A stretch of DNA of 32,370 nt from Variovorax sp. CAN15 (GCF_030462475.1 NZ_JASMRZ010000065.1:1-32370), one strand, 5' to 3'; shown: positions 16,387 through 25,366, counted from the first letter of the stretch. Numbers and translations are program-made. The notes: generated by a model from the letters alone, not told the origin.

Positions 16387-17396
16387 CGGCCTCCCCCGCT
16401 GCGGCCCGGCCGCCTGGCGAATGCCACGGCCCGGTCAAGAAGCCCGATCAGGCCTTCCGGCAGAACGATGAGCACGACGATCAACATCGACCCGATGACG
16501 AACAGCCAGTGATACGGGTTCAAGGTCGACGCGATGTGGTGGATGGTCATGTACGCGACGGTGCCGAGCACCGCACCCGCCAGGCGGCGCGTGCCGCCCA
16601 GCACGATCATGACCACCACACCCGCGGACGTCGTGAAGTCCAGCATGGAGAGATTGGCCACCTTGCTGGTCTGTGCCGTCAGTGCGCCCGCGAGCCCCGC
16701 CACGACGCCGCCCACGGTGTAGACGGCCAACAGGTGCAGGTACACGCGCCCGCCCAGCGCCTGGACGCGCCCCGGGTCCTGCCGTATGGCCCTGGCCGTC
16801 AGGCCGAAGGGCGACTCGACCAGGTTGCGCACCAGGAAGTAAACCAGCACCAGCGCGCCGAGCGCGTAGAAATAGCCGGTGTGGCCCATGAAGTTGAACT
16901 CCCAGATGCCGAACAGCGGCGCAACCTCGAAGCCGGCAAGTCCGTCGTCGCCGCCGGTGAGCCACCTGGCCCAGTTGGCGAGCTCGAGCAGCAGCTGCGC
17001 CACGGCGATGGTGAGCATCACCAGCGTGAGCTTGGTCGAGCGCAGCATGACGGCACCGCTCAGCAGCGCGATCAGCCCTCCGCCCAGGCCGCCGAGTAGT
17101 AGCCCGGCGATGGGATCGGTCGTCAGGTACAGCGCGGTCCAGCCCGCGACATAGGCGCCGGTGCCGTACAGCGCGGCCTGGCCCAGGGTCGCGATGCCCG
17201 CCTGTCCGAGCACGAGGCTCAGCGACAGTGCAAAGATCGACATCGTGGCCATGTTGGTCAGCAATCCGAGGTCCTGCGGGAACAGCGCGAAAGCCAGCAG
17301 CCCCGCGAGCATCAGCACGATCTCGGCGCGCAACTGCTTCCACGGGCGCAAGCGCGCCGGCGCAGCCATTGCCATGGGTGGAATCACCGCGCTCAT
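16383..17396 (-). CDS. livM: Branched-chain amino-acid-type ABC transporter permease (LivM family)
   Basis: This 337-residue permease has about nine or ten hydrophobic segments and the family's GQAGIATLGQAALYGTGAYV loop, a TGGDDGLAG motif, and the cytoplasmic coupling helix GLTARAIRQDPGRVQALG that contacts the ATPase. I set the start at 17396, where the ATG overlaps the LivH stop by four bases. The frame stays open well upstream of that, but the extra sequence is antisense to LivH and not membrane-like. Length agrees with LivM proteins (about 320-420). Confidence 0.93.
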   Translation of the reverse strand: MSAVIPPMAMAAPARLRPWKQLRAEIVLMLAGLLAFALFPQDLGLLTNMATMSIFALSLSLVLGQAGIATLGQAALYGTGAYVAGWTALYLTTDPIAGLLLGGLGGGLIALLSGAVMLRSTKLTLVMLTIAVAQLLLELANWARWLTGGDDGLAGFEVAPLFGIWEFNFMGHTGYFYALGALVLVYFLVRNLVESPFGLTARAIRQDPGRVQALGGRVYLHLLAVYTVGGVVAGLAGALTAQTSKVANLSMLDFTTSAGVVVMIVLGGTRRLAGAVLGTVAYMTIHHIASTLNPYHWLFVIGSMLIVVLIVLPEGLIGLLDRAVAFARRPGRSGGGR

Positions 17397-18262
17397 GCCT
17401 GCCTCCCGAACAGCCCCTGCGGGCGGACCAGCAAGACGATGATCATCGTCAGGAAAAAGGCAGCCGATGCGAGCTGCGGAACCATGTATTTCATCGAGGT
17501 CTCCACGATGCCGAGCAGCAACGCTGCGAAGAAAGAGCCGAACAGATTTCCGTTGCCTCCCACGGCGACGACGGCCAGGAGGATCACGAGGTACTTGGAG
17601 GCGTAGGTCGGCTCCATCGGCAGCATCTCTGCACCGGCGATGCCGCCCAGCGCCGCGAGCGCGGCACCGATCGCGAAGGTGGCCGCATAGATCCTGGTCG
17701 TGTCGATGCCGATGGCCCGGGCGATCGGCGCGTTGTCGACCGCGGCGCGCACCCGGATGCCGAAGGAAGACCGGTCCACGCTCAGCCACAGGACGCCGAC
17801 GACCACGAGCCCGCAGGCGACGACGATGAGCCGGTGCCGGGGAATGGAGCGAAACCCCAGGTCCACAGAGCCGCCGAATGCCTCGGGAAGCGCGACGGAT
17901 GTCACCGACGATCCGAACATCAGGTTGACCGCCGCCGTCGCGACGAACATCAGGCCGATGGTCACGAGCATCTGGTCGAGATCGTCGCGCCGGTAGAAAC
18001 GGCGCAGCAGGATGCGCTCGAAAAGCACCGCCACCAGGGCCACGATGGCGATCGCCAGAATGAAACCCAGCCCGATGGGCACGCCCAAGCGCTGCGGAAT
18101 GCTGGCCGCGAGAAAGCCGCCGAGCATCGCGAAGGCACCATGGGCCAGATTCACCACCCGCATCAGGCCCATGGTCATCGACAGGCCCACGGTGATCATG
18201 AACAGGATCATGGCGTACGTGATCCCGTCGACCAGGATGCTGCTGAGAAGCGCAACGGACAT
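17393..18262 (-). CDS. livH: Branched-chain amino-acid-type ABC transporter permease (LivH family)
   Basis: The 289-residue protein shows the LivH opening (LVDGITYAMILFMITVGLSMTMGLMRVVNLAHGAFAMLGGF), about eight membrane helices, and the coupling helix GIRVRAAVDNAPIARAIGID. It forms the membrane channel together with LivM. The gene starts 14 bases after the binding-protein stop. LivH, LivM, LivG and LivF follow with four-base or longer overlaps, so the importer is translated as a unit. Confidence 0.94.
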   Translation of the reverse strand: MSVALLSSILVDGITYAMILFMITVGLSMTMGLMRVVNLAHGAFAMLGGFLAASIPQRLGVPIGLGFILAIAIVALVAVLFERILLRRFYRRDDLDQMLVTIGLMFVATAAVNLMFGSSVTSVALPEAFGGSVDLGFRSIPRHRLIVVACGLVVVGVLWLSVDRSSFGIRVRAAVDNAPIARAIGIDTTRIYAATFAIGAALAALGGIAGAEMLPMEPTYASKYLVILLAVVAVGGNGNLFGSFFAALLLGIVETSMKYMVPQLASAAFFLTMIIVLLVRPQGLFGRQA

Positions 18263-18276
18263 GCTGCAGCCTCTTC

Positions 18277-19455
18277 CTACTTGGTTGCGTTCTGGATGCG
18301 GCCGTAGTCGGGCTGCATCTCGAAGGTGCGGAACTCGCGATTGACGAAGCGCCCGGCCGCATCCTTCTCGACCACCCGCATGTAGACGTTCTGCACGAAC
18401 TCGCGGGAGGCGGGGTCGATCTTCACCGGGCCACGCGGGCTTTCCCAGGAAAAGCCCTTGGCGGCGGCAATGGCCTTGGGCCCGTCGCGCTTGCCATCGG
18501 TCGCCTTGACCATGTGATAGATCACATGCAGGCCGTCGTACGCATTCGCGAGCTGGACGGTCGGGATGGCCTTGGGTGCCACTTCGGCCAAGGCCTTGAC
18601 GGCGGCATTGCTCAGCGGCGAGTTGTGCGTCGCCGAATAGAACATGCCGGTCTCGATTCCCAGCAGTTCGGGGCCGATCGCGCGCAGTTGGTCTTCATCC
18701 GTCTCGCCCGTGCCCAGGAAGCGCACGCCCGCGGCCCTCAACCCCGCTTCGTTGTAGGCCTTGACCATCGCGTAGGTGGCCGGCCCCCCCGGACCGAAGA
18801 CGTAGAGCGCATCGGGCTTGAGCGCCTTCACGCGCTGCATCAGGGGGCCGAAGTCCGTCGTCTTCAGCGGCGCACGGATTGCTTCGAGCAGCTTGCCGCC
18901 GCCGGCGACGAAAGCGGTGTTGAAGGCCTTCTCGGCGTCGAGGCCTGGGCCGAAGTCGCTGACCAGCGACACGACGTTCCTCACGTTCTTCTCGAGCGCG
19001 TACTTCGCCACCGGCACCGCCATCTGCGGCAGTGTGTACGAGGTGCGCAGCAGGTAGTCAGACTTCTCGAGAAGCGACGAGGTCGACGCATTGAAGATCA
19101 CGACGGGCACCTTCGCCTCCTGTGCGAGTGCGGCGACAGCCAAGGTATCGGGCGTGAAATACAGGCCGGCGATGTACTGGGCGCCTTCCTTGATGATGAG
19201 CTCCTGGGCCAATGCCTTGGCCTGCGCGGGATTGATGTCCGGCAGGTCGCGGTAGATGACCTCGATCGTGTGTCCGCCCGCAGTGGTGCCGTTAAGCTTC
19301 TGATAGGCCTTGGTCGCACCCTCCCAGGTCTGCCCCACCGCGGAGAACGGTCCGGACATGGGTGCGATCACACCCACCTTGACGACGTCGGCGCGGCTTT
19401 GGAAGGCGAGCGTCGCGAGTGAGACCGCCATCGCGGCAATGAGTTTGAGGGTCAT
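18277..19455 (-). CDS. ABC transporter periplasmic substrate-binding protein (LivJ/K-type), probable pyridine-carboxylate receptor
   Basis: The product (392 residues) is a type I periplasmic binding protein. A signal peptide spans about residues 1-22 (MTLKLIAAMAVSLATLAFQSRA). The mature start VVKVGVIAPMSGPFSAVGQTWEGATKAY is characteristic of the family, and later segments include VVIFNASTSSLL and VVSLVSDFGPGLDAEKAF. The ATG at 19455 has GGAG just upstream; a longer frame to 20037 lacks a signal peptide and covers the amidase gene. It lies between the maleamate amidase and the permease genes in one operon. That location, not a visible ligand pocket, is why picolinate or hydroxypicolinate is proposed as ligand. 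Confidence 0.92.
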   Translation of the reverse strand: MTLKLIAAMAVSLATLAFQSRADVVKVGVIAPMSGPFSAVGQTWEGATKAYQKLNGTTAGGHTIEVIYRDLPDINPAQAKALAQELIIKEGAQYIAGLYFTPDTLAVAALAQEAKVPVVIFNASTSSLLEKSDYLLRTSYTLPQMAVPVAKYALEKNVRNVVSLVSDFGPGLDAEKAFNTAFVAGGGKLLEAIRAPLKTTDFGPLMQRVKALKPDALYVFGPGGPATYAMVKAYNEAGLRAAGVRFLGTGETDEDQLRAIGPELLGIETGMFYSATHNSPLSNAAVKALAEVAPKAIPTVQLANAYDGLHVIYHMVKATDGKRDGPKAIAAAKGFSWESPRGPVKIDPASREFVQNVYMRVVEKDAAGRFVNREFRTFEMQPDYGRIQNATK

Positions 19456-19541
19456 CTTCTTCTCCAGGTAGGGTCGCTGGCAGGGCATGCGCCCGGGTTT
19501 TGACGAGAGGTGGGTCGGGAATCGTGGGGCGAGGCTTGGCT

Positions 19542-20186
19542 TCAGGCCTGGGCGCCGTGGGGCAGTACCGCTTCGCTCGCCTGCAGGGCGGCGTCGCGGG
19601 GCATCAGGGTCGCGTACTTCTGTTCCATGTCGAACAGATTGGCCTCGTGCGCCTGAAGCGACCGGTCGCCCACGCAGTCCGTGACGACGAGAGGGCGAAA
19701 GCCGTGGCACATTGCGTCGACCACGCTGGCACGAACGCACCCGCTGGTGGTGCATCCCGCGATCAGCAAGGTCTGCACGCCGCGCTGGGACAACCAGGAA
19801 GCCAGCGAAGTGCCGAAGAAGGCCGAGGGATGGATCTTGCGCAGCACCAGTTCGCCGCTGCGGGGCTGCAGCTGCGGAACGATCTGGCTTTGCGGCGCGT
19901 CCTCCCGCAGGGCGAGGATCGGCGGCACCTTGAGCGCGAAGATGTTGGCGTCGGCTTCGTCGTCCTGGTACACGACCCGCGTGTGGGCGACCGGCCATCC
20001 GCGCTCGCGCGCGGCGGCCAGCAGGCCGCGCGTGCATTCGATGGCCGGCTCGATGTTGCCGCCGCCGAACGTGAGCGGATCGGCGAATCCGTTGACGAAG
20101 TCGATGATCAGCAGGCCGTACGGCGCCTTCGGCGCGACGGCATTGCCGAAGCCCTGCTTCTGGTAGATGTCCGGATCAGCGCTCAT
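19542..20186 (-). CDS. picF: Maleamate amidohydrolase (PicF/NicF-like, isochorismatase-fold)
   Basis: This 214-residue cysteine hydrolase should convert maleamate to maleate and ammonia, the step after deformylation in the maleamate pathway of pyridine breakdown. The isochorismatase-fold triad is visible: Asp29 in LIIDFVNGF, Lys117 in LRKIHPSAFFGT and Cys150 in AGCTTSGCVRAS, with the cis-peptide TTSG loop just before the cysteine. The ending HEANLFDMEQKYATLM resembles NicF and N-carbamoylsarcosine amidases. Its ATG overlaps the dioxygenase stop by four bases. The neighbour genes supply its substrate, which separates it from other amidases of the fold. Confidence 0.9.
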   Translation of the reverse strand: MSADPDIYQKQGFGNAVAPKAPYGLLIIDFVNGFADPLTFGGGNIEPAIECTRGLLAAARERGWPVAHTRVVYQDDEADANIFALKVPPILALREDAPQSQIVPQLQPRSGELVLRKIHPSAFFGTSLASWLSQRGVQTLLIAGCTTSGCVRASVVDAMCHGFRPLVVTDCVGDRSLQAHEANLFDMEQKYATLMPRDAALQASEAVLPHGAQA

Positions 20187-21226
20187 TGGAAGGCCTCGTC
20201 GATGACCTTGCCGTCGCGAACCACGACGACATCGTCGAGTTTCACCGTGCAGTTGCGCAAGGGAATATCGAGGTGGCAGGGCGTGGTGCGCGGCCCTCCG
20301 GCTTCGTTGTTCGGGCCCAGCGAGAACAGGAAGTTGCCTTCGAACGCGCGTGCGTCCTGCCCGGAAGTGGCTTCGCGGTCCACCAGCGACAGCGTGTGCC
20401 AGTAGCAGCGCGGCTGCATTCCCCAGCCGATGTGCGCGATGGCGTAGGCCTCGGGGTCCTTGTACGCTTCCATGAACTCGCGCAGCAAGGCGGCGTCGAT
20501 GTCACCCTCGATGCTCCGCACGAAGCCTTCGCGCAGATGCATGGTGATCTTGTCCGAGACGTAGTTCTTCTGCGGCAGCAGGATGTCGCCTCGGTCGATC
20601 ACGATGGTGCCGTCGCTGCCGCCCTCGTTGGCGAAGGTGAAGAGGAAGCCACTCGGCCAATGGTCCCAGCGCCCAGGCTCTTCGCAGAAGCCGTACTCGG
20701 AGATGGTCGGGAAATCGCCGAGCTTGAAAGTCACGTCCGTGCCAGCGGGCGACGTCACATGCATTTTTCTGGCCGACTTCAGCAGCCTGGACGCCGCCAG
20801 CACACGTTGGCGATCGGCCTCGGTGGGCACGGCCCGCACCAGCACCTCGGGCGGCTCGACCGCCAGGAGAATCTTCGTTCCCGACTCGAGGATCTCCATC
20901 TGCTCGGGCGAGAAGAGCAGCAGCATCAGGTCCAGCACGATGTCGCTGTTCTTCATCGCCGCGAGCGCAACCGGATTGTTGGTGAGCGGCGTCTCGCCCA
21001 GGTAGTTCATCAGGTCCCGGCTGGGGGCCTTCTCGGCGTTGATGGGCTGCAGCTCGATTCTGGTGACGACCGCGCCCGCGGCCTGGGCTGCAATCGTCGC
21101 GGTCTGAAGCGTCTGCGGATGGGTGTGGGGACCGCACAGGATCGAGACCTTCTGGCCGCGCTCCACCTTGCTGAGCTTCAGGACCTCGTCCCAGGCCTTG
21201 ACCATTTGATAATCGCTGACTGGCAT
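20183..21226 (-). CDS. picD: 2,5-dihydroxypyridine 5,6-dioxygenase (PicD/NicX)
   Basis: The 347-residue enzyme opens the pyridine ring of 2,5-dihydroxypyridine with oxygen to give N-formylmaleamate. It matches NicX along its whole length by recall, including the MPVS start, EPGRWDHWPSGFLFTF (residues 183-198), AHIGWGMQPR (264-273) and TPCHLDIPLRNC (315-326). The iron ligands known for NicX (His265, His318, Asp320) fall at identical positions here: His265 in AIAHIGWG, His318 and Asp320 in CHLD. NicX-type dioxygenases are unlike extradiol enzymes and are close in fold to leucine aminopeptidases, so confusion with another family is unlikely. It lies between the decarboxylase that makes its substrate and the amidase that acts two steps later. 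Confidence 0.96.
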   Translation of the reverse strand: MPVSDYQMVKAWDEVLKLSKVERGQKVSILCGPHTHPQTLQTATIAAQAAGAVVTRIELQPINAEKAPSRDLMNYLGETPLTNNPVALAAMKNSDIVLDLMLLLFSPEQMEILESGTKILLAVEPPEVLVRAVPTEADRQRVLAASRLLKSARKMHVTSPAGTDVTFKLGDFPTISEYGFCEEPGRWDHWPSGFLFTFANEGGSDGTIVIDRGDILLPQKNYVSDKITMHLREGFVRSIEGDIDAALLREFMEAYKDPEAYAIAHIGWGMQPRCYWHTLSLVDREATSGQDARAFEGNFLFSLGPNNEAGGPRTTPCHLDIPLRNCTVKLDDVVVVRDGKVIDEAFQ

Positions 21227-21249
21227 TTTTCGTCCTTTGTTTGAAAGTG

Positions 21250-22245
21250 TCAGATCTGCAGGAGCGCAAGGTCTTGCGGGCTGCCCAGCTTGAAGATCCG
21301 GCGGGCATTGCCGTAGCAGACTTGTGCACGGGTTTGCTCATCGAGCGGCGCCTGCTCGATGAAGGTGCAGGCCTCGGCGGTGGACTCGTAGGGATAGTCC
21401 ACGGAGAAGAGCACGGCCTGCGCGCCGAGCTCGCCGATGGCGCCAAGCAGTGCCGGCGCGGAACACACGCCGGATGTCGTGATCAGGATGTTGCTGCCGA
21501 TGTACTCGCTGGGCTTGCGGGCCAGCTTGATGCCCGAGGGATACGCGGCGAAGCGGCTGTCGATGCGCCAGCGTTGATACGGCAGGGCCTCGCCCATGTG
21601 GCCCAGCAGCAAGGTCAGTCGCGGGAAGCGGTCGAACACCCCGCCGAACAGCAGGCGCAAGGCGTGCCCTGCCGTTTCCACGCCCCATCCCCAGGCAGCT
21701 CCCTGGAGCACCGGCATGCCTTCGAGCAGCGCAGGTGGCTGGCTGAACGCGTTGGGGTGCAGGTAGATGGGCACGCCGAGCGCCTGCGCGCGCTCCCAGA
21801 ACACGTCGAATTCGCTGCCCTCGTAATAGCGCCCCAGGGTGTGGCCATTGATCATGGCCCCCTTGAAGCTGTGCTCGACGACCGTGCGCTCCAGCTCTCG
21901 CGCCGCCTCGGTCGGATCCTGCAGCGCAACGTGGGCAAAGGCGCCGAAGCGCTGTGGATGGCGCGCCACGCGCTCGGCGAGGAACTCGTTGTTCTCGCGT
22001 GCGCGCCGCACGGCGGTGGTTCTATCCACCTCGGCCTGTACGCCGGGCATCGTCTGCGACAGCACGGCGTATTCGATGTTGCCGGCATCCATCTCGGCGA
22101 GGCGCCGGTCGTCGAAGTCGCTCAGCCTGGCGTCGAGCCGGGCCACGAAGTCGACCGGCAGCGCGCGCGTGTACTTGGCGGAGTACGCATCGAAGCCGGG
22201 GGCGGAGAAGTGCTCTTCGAGCGCGATCTTGGGAGTTCGATTCAT
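21250..22245 (-). CDS. picC: 3,6-dihydroxypicolinate decarboxylase (PicC-like, amidohydrolase-2 family)
   Basis: The product (331 residues) is a metal-dependent non-oxidative decarboxylase of the ACMSD/gamma-resorcylate decarboxylase group. Ligand and catalytic positions are visible: Glu10 and His12 in ALEEHF, His163 in IYLHP, His216 in LLGHMGE and Asp283 in FSVDYPYE. The WGVETAGHALRLLFGGVFDRFPRL segment matches gamma-resorcylate decarboxylase. In the picolinate route of Alcaligenes faecalis JQ135, PicC removes CO2 from 3,6-dihydroxypicolinate to form 2,5-dihydroxypyridine, the substrate of the next gene. I chose the ATG at 22245 because AGGA precedes it by five bases; ATGs at 22248 and 22257 would add one or four residues. 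A decarboxylase for another dihydroxy-aromatic acid is the alternative, made unlikely by the NicX neighbour. Confidence 0.92.
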   Translation of the reverse strand: MNRTPKIALEEHFSAPGFDAYSAKYTRALPVDFVARLDARLSDFDDRRLAEMDAGNIEYAVLSQTMPGVQAEVDRTTAVRRARENNEFLAERVARHPQRFGAFAHVALQDPTEAARELERTVVEHSFKGAMINGHTLGRYYEGSEFDVFWERAQALGVPIYLHPNAFSQPPALLEGMPVLQGAAWGWGVETAGHALRLLFGGVFDRFPRLTLLLGHMGEALPYQRWRIDSRFAAYPSGIKLARKPSEYIGSNILITTSGVCSAPALLGAIGELGAQAVLFSVDYPYESTAEACTFIEQAPLDEQTRAQVCYGNARRIFKLGSPQDLALLQI

Positions 22246-22262
22246 CATTGTCCTCATCGGGT

Positions 22263-22778
22263 TCAGACCGGGTAGGCCAGGGCTGTGTCAAGAATCTCGG
22301 TGTCGTGCACCACTTCGCGGCTGGCGATGAGCAGCCTTGCGCCTTCGCGCACGAAACGGTCGTGGTAGATGCCCGCGAGATGCACGGTGGAAGGCCCCTC
22401 GACGAGGGTCTGCATCAGGATGAAGGGGGTCTGCGAGCTGACCGTGTCGCCCGTCTCCCGCAGCACCCGCGTGATGCCCAGGACATGCAGCATGTGCCGG
22501 GGCGCGAACATCTGCGAGTGCGCCACGGCGAGCGCGCGGTCGGTGATCATGTCCAGGCCCTCGCAGTACACGAGCCCCACCGGCATGTTCAGCAGCGCGT
22601 TCTGGCGCGAGGTGATCCGGTACGTCGCTTCCTTGCTGAAGAACTCGGGCCAACGCTCGACGTCATTGGCATCGAGCGCGGCGCAGTACTCGACATGAAA
22701 GGAGTCGATCTCGGCGCGCAGTTCGGCCGCGCGAAGGGGCAACACCACAGAGCTGGCGTAGGCGAGTTGCTCCCTCAT
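22263..22778 (-). CDS. Rieske oxygenase small (beta) subunit, PicB component
   Basis: This 171-residue protein has the cone-shaped NTF2-like fold of ring-hydroxylating dioxygenase beta subunits: FHVEYCAALDANDVERWPEFFSKEATYRITSRQN near the start, APRHMLHVLGITRV in the middle and GIYHDRFVREGARLLIASREVVHDTEIL at the end. Beta subunits are structural and have no cofactor. The ATG at 22778 overlaps the alpha-subunit stop by four bases, indicating equimolar synthesis. With the alpha subunit, reductase and ferredoxin encoded upstream it completes a four-component oxygenase. The component number in the pic nomenclature is uncertain, so no symbol is given. Confidence 0.92.
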   Translation of the reverse strand: MREQLAYASSVVLPLRAAELRAEIDSFHVEYCAALDANDVERWPEFFSKEATYRITSRQNALLNMPVGLVYCEGLDMITDRALAVAHSQMFAPRHMLHVLGITRVLRETGDTVSSQTPFILMQTLVEGPSTVHLAGIYHDRFVREGARLLIASREVVHDTEILDTALAYPV

Positions 22779-24085
22779 GCTGCGTTCTCCGCGACACGGA
22801 TGCCCATGACGGCCCGGTAGTACTCGTAGAGCGACCGGATGCACGACTCCGAGATCAGGTTGCGTGCCGTGCCCTGATGGCCGGCATCAAGCTTGACGAC
22901 GTTGTTGTCCGTGGACGAATTGCGGATGCCCTCCTGCACGAACTTCAGCGCCTCGTTGTCCTCGAGGCCGAGGAAGCCCGACGGCCCCATCAGGTTGCCC
23001 TGGCGCAGGCGGTGCCGCGTCATTTCCGGCGTGTCGTCCTCATAACCGAACATGGTCCACTGCATCACCATGCTGTTCGGGCCATTCGGGATGATCTGGC
23101 GCACACCCATCGTGTTCATCTGGCGCTGCACGATCAGGTTCGGCCACATGGTCATCATGTTGGCGGACCAGGGGGAGTCGAACTCGCGCACATAGTCCAG
23201 GAACCGCTCGTCGCGCAGCCGGAGGTTGTCGCTGAACGACCGCATCTCCGCCTTGTCGTCGGCGGCGACGGTGGCATAGACCTGGTCGGGCTTGGACGAC
23301 GCCATGTAGCCGTGGCGGCCATGTTCCTTGTCCGCGAAGACGATCGACTTGATGCCCGGCACGAGAAGGCCGAACACCACAAGGAACGAGTGCAGCAGCG
23401 TTGCGTGGTACGGATCCTTGAGGTTCTCGTGGTACATCTTCCAGTTGCACGGAAGCTCGTTGCGGCAGTAGCCCAGGATCCTGAGTTTCTTGCCCGAGAA
23501 GGGAACGTCGAACTCCTCGACGATCTCCTTGGTCATGTACTCTTCCAACGGCGGAGTGTTGTCGGAGTAGGTGGCGAACACCACGCCGTTGCGCGTCGCC
23601 ACGCGCAGCTGGCGGGTACCGTGCTCCGCGTTCTTGAAGTCCGGCGGCATGCCGCCGATCTTGTTGATTCCGCGCTTGAACGGAACGCCCTGCAAATTGC
23701 CCTTGAGGTCGTACGACCACTGGTGGTAGGGGCAGACGAACTCCTTGGCGTTGCCGTGGCTGGAGCGGCAGAATTCGGCACCGCGGTGGGCGCAGCGGTT
23801 CTCGAAGACGGAGATCGTGTTGTCTTCCGCGCGAACAATCACTACCGCGGTGGCACCTACATAGCCGCGTTTGTAGTCGCCAGGGTTCGGAATTTCGGCT
23901 TCCAGGGCGACAAAGTTCCAGGTGTCCCCACGGAAGATGCGCTCGATCTCCTGGTCATAGATGGCTTGGCTGGTGTACACCCAATCGGGGATGTTGTTGA
24001 GCGCGTCGGCGGGCCAGACGCACTGCTCCAGGGGCGGGTTCTTTCGGGCATTGGTGATGCCGATGACCGCCTGCGATTGATACAT
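22775..24085 (-). CDS. Rieske oxygenase large (alpha) subunit, probable 6-hydroxypicolinate 3-monooxygenase (PicB component)
   Basis: The 436-residue catalytic subunit carries a Rieske [2Fe-2S] centre (Cys98, His100 in CAHRGAEF; Cys118, His121 in CPYHQWSYD) and the mononuclear iron site (His227 and His232 in DPYHATLLH, Asp376 in GLEDNEALK). Asp224, the residue that bridges neighbouring subunits for electron transfer, is present. All metal ligands are intact, so it should be active. In the picolinate pathway a four-component monooxygenase, PicB, hydroxylates 6-hydroxypicolinate at C3. This gene with its beta subunit, ferredoxin and reductase fits that description and lies beside the decarboxylase that would use the product. 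Anthranilate- or salicylate-type oxygenation is the family alternative. Confidence 0.93.
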   Translation of the reverse strand: MYQSQAVIGITNARKNPPLEQCVWPADALNNIPDWVYTSQAIYDQEIERIFRGDTWNFVALEAEIPNPGDYKRGYVGATAVVIVRAEDNTISVFENRCAHRGAEFCRSSHGNAKEFVCPYHQWSYDLKGNLQGVPFKRGINKIGGMPPDFKNAEHGTRQLRVATRNGVVFATYSDNTPPLEEYMTKEIVEEFDVPFSGKKLRILGYCRNELPCNWKMYHENLKDPYHATLLHSFLVVFGLLVPGIKSIVFADKEHGRHGYMASSKPDQVYATVAADDKAEMRSFSDNLRLRDERFLDYVREFDSPWSANMMTMWPNLIVQRQMNTMGVRQIIPNGPNSMVMQWTMFGYEDDTPEMTRHRLRQGNLMGPSGFLGLEDNEALKFVQEGIRNSSTDNNVVKLDAGHQGTARNLISESCIRSLYEYYRAVMGIRVAENAA

Positions 24086-24112
24086 GGAAAGCTCCTTGGC
24101 TCTGAGAGGTGG

Positions 24113-25366
24113 TTAAACGGTGGCAGCGGCGCCGGCCTGCATCTGCCTGGCCCAGGCGCGCAGGTTGGTGGCGTTCAGCGGGAAGTCGTCGAGCGGCACG
24201 GGCAGCCCCTTTTCGAAGAGCGGACGAATGGCGCGCAGATCGGCGCCCGCATTCAGGGCAACGCCATGAAGCGGAACGCCGCCCCGATGGCCGATCCACA
24301 GCGCTTTGCCGGAGGCCGGATCGCCTCGACGCAGGTAGTCCAGACCCGGCGCCGGCAATCCGAGCATCTGGATGTTGTGTTTGCCCTGGTCGGTCCAGAA
24401 CCAGGGAACCGCTGGCGCGGGAATGGGCACGCCGAGCATGGCTGCAGCTGCGGTGCGTGCTTGGTCGTTGGCGTTCTGCCACGACTCCAATCGCGCGGGC
24501 GCCGTCTGTCCGGGGCGCTGCTGGCTGGTGCAGTCGCCGCATGCGAAGACGCGCTCGTCGCTGGTGCGGCACTGCGCGTCGACCAGGACGCCGCCGCCCG
24601 CCGCAATCGCCAAGCCCGCATCGCGGGCCAGCGAATCATTGGGCGAGAGGCCGACGGCGACGACGACTTCATCCACCTCCAGATCGCCCGCATCGGTGAC
24701 CAGCCGCATGCGACCGCCAGGCATCGAATAGATGCCGCCGAGAAAGGTCCCGAGCAGCAGCCGTACACCGGCCTCGCGCAGCCCGGATTCGAGCCACGTC
24801 GACGCCTCTGGCGGCAGGAAGCGATCGAGCAAGGATGTCGCGCGCTCGAGCACTGTCACCGCCGCGCCTATCGACATCGCAGCGTGAGCGATCTCGAGGC
24901 CGAGGAAGCCGCCACCCAGAATGGCGACTCGCGGTTTGCCATGAAGGGCGGCGCGCAGCCTGCGCGCATCGTCCAGCGTGCGCACGTAGTGCACGTGCGG
25001 ATGGCCAGCTGGAGCCGATGTCAGCGTGTTCGCCTCCCCACCCGTGGCAAGAAGGCACGTGTCGTAGGCGAGCATCTGGCCAGCGGCAAGGCGGACCTGC
25101 CGCTTCGAGACATCCAGGCCGACCGCATCGCTGCCTCTCAGCAAGTCGATGTCGCCGAGTGCCCAGACCTCCTGCGCCAGAACGTCGAGACAGGGCTCTT
25201 GCGCTGCCACCAGAACGGCCTTCGACAACGGCGGCCGCTCATACGGCTTGTGGCGCTCCCGCCCCACCATCGTGATGCCGCCGCGAAAGCCCAGTTCGCG
25301 CAGCGCACGTGCCGCAACTGCGGCCGCCTGGCCCGCGCCGATGATGAGAACGCCGGGCGACGTCAT
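24113..25366 (-). CDS. FAD-dependent ferredoxin reductase for the Rieske oxygenase (PicB component)
   Basis: The product (417 residues) passes electrons from NAD(P)H to the neighbouring ferredoxin. It is of the BphA4/ThcD type: an FAD-binding GAGQAA at residues 10-15, HKPYERPPLSKAVL (39-52, the flavin-site motif), a second dinucleotide motif GGGFLGLEIA (151-160) for NAD(P)H, and FACGDC near residue 285 that closes on the flavin. The start at 25366 overlaps the ferredoxin stop by four bases; a frame extending to 25555 would lie inside the ferredoxin gene. It has no ferredoxin domain of its own, hence the separate Rieske ferredoxin. Confidence 0.93.
   Translation of the reverse strand: MTSPGVLIIGAGQAAAVAARALRELGFRGGITMVGRERHKPYERPPLSKAVLVAAQEPCLDVLAQEVWALGDIDLLRGSDAVGLDVSKRQVRLAAGQMLAYDTCLLATGGEANTLTSAPAGHPHVHYVRTLDDARRLRAALHGKPRVAILGGGFLGLEIAHAAMSIGAAVTVLERATSLLDRFLPPEASTWLESGLREAGVRLLLGTFLGGIYSMPGGRMRLVTDAGDLEVDEVVVAVGLSPNDSLARDAGLAIAAGGGVLVDAQCRTSDERVFACGDCTSQQRPGQTAPARLESWQNANDQARTAAAAMLGVPIPAPAVPWFWTDQGKHNIQMLGLPAPGLDYLRRGDPASGKALWIGHRGGVPLHGVALNAGADLRAIRPLFEKGLPVPLDDFPLNATNLRAWARQMQAGAAATV

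Noticed and set aside
16383..18362. A single 659-codon LivM-like gene
   Set aside because: The upstream half is out of frame with LivH and encodes nothing membrane-like. LivM and LivH are two genes joined by a four-base overlap at 17393-17396.
21250..22257. The decarboxylase as the ACMSD of tryptophan/2-nitrobenzoate catabolism
   Set aside because: No neighbouring 3-hydroxyanthranilate dioxygenase or aminomuconate genes exist, the N-terminal metal motif is EEHF as in gamma-resorcylate/PicC-type enzymes, and the NicX neighbour uses the PicC product.
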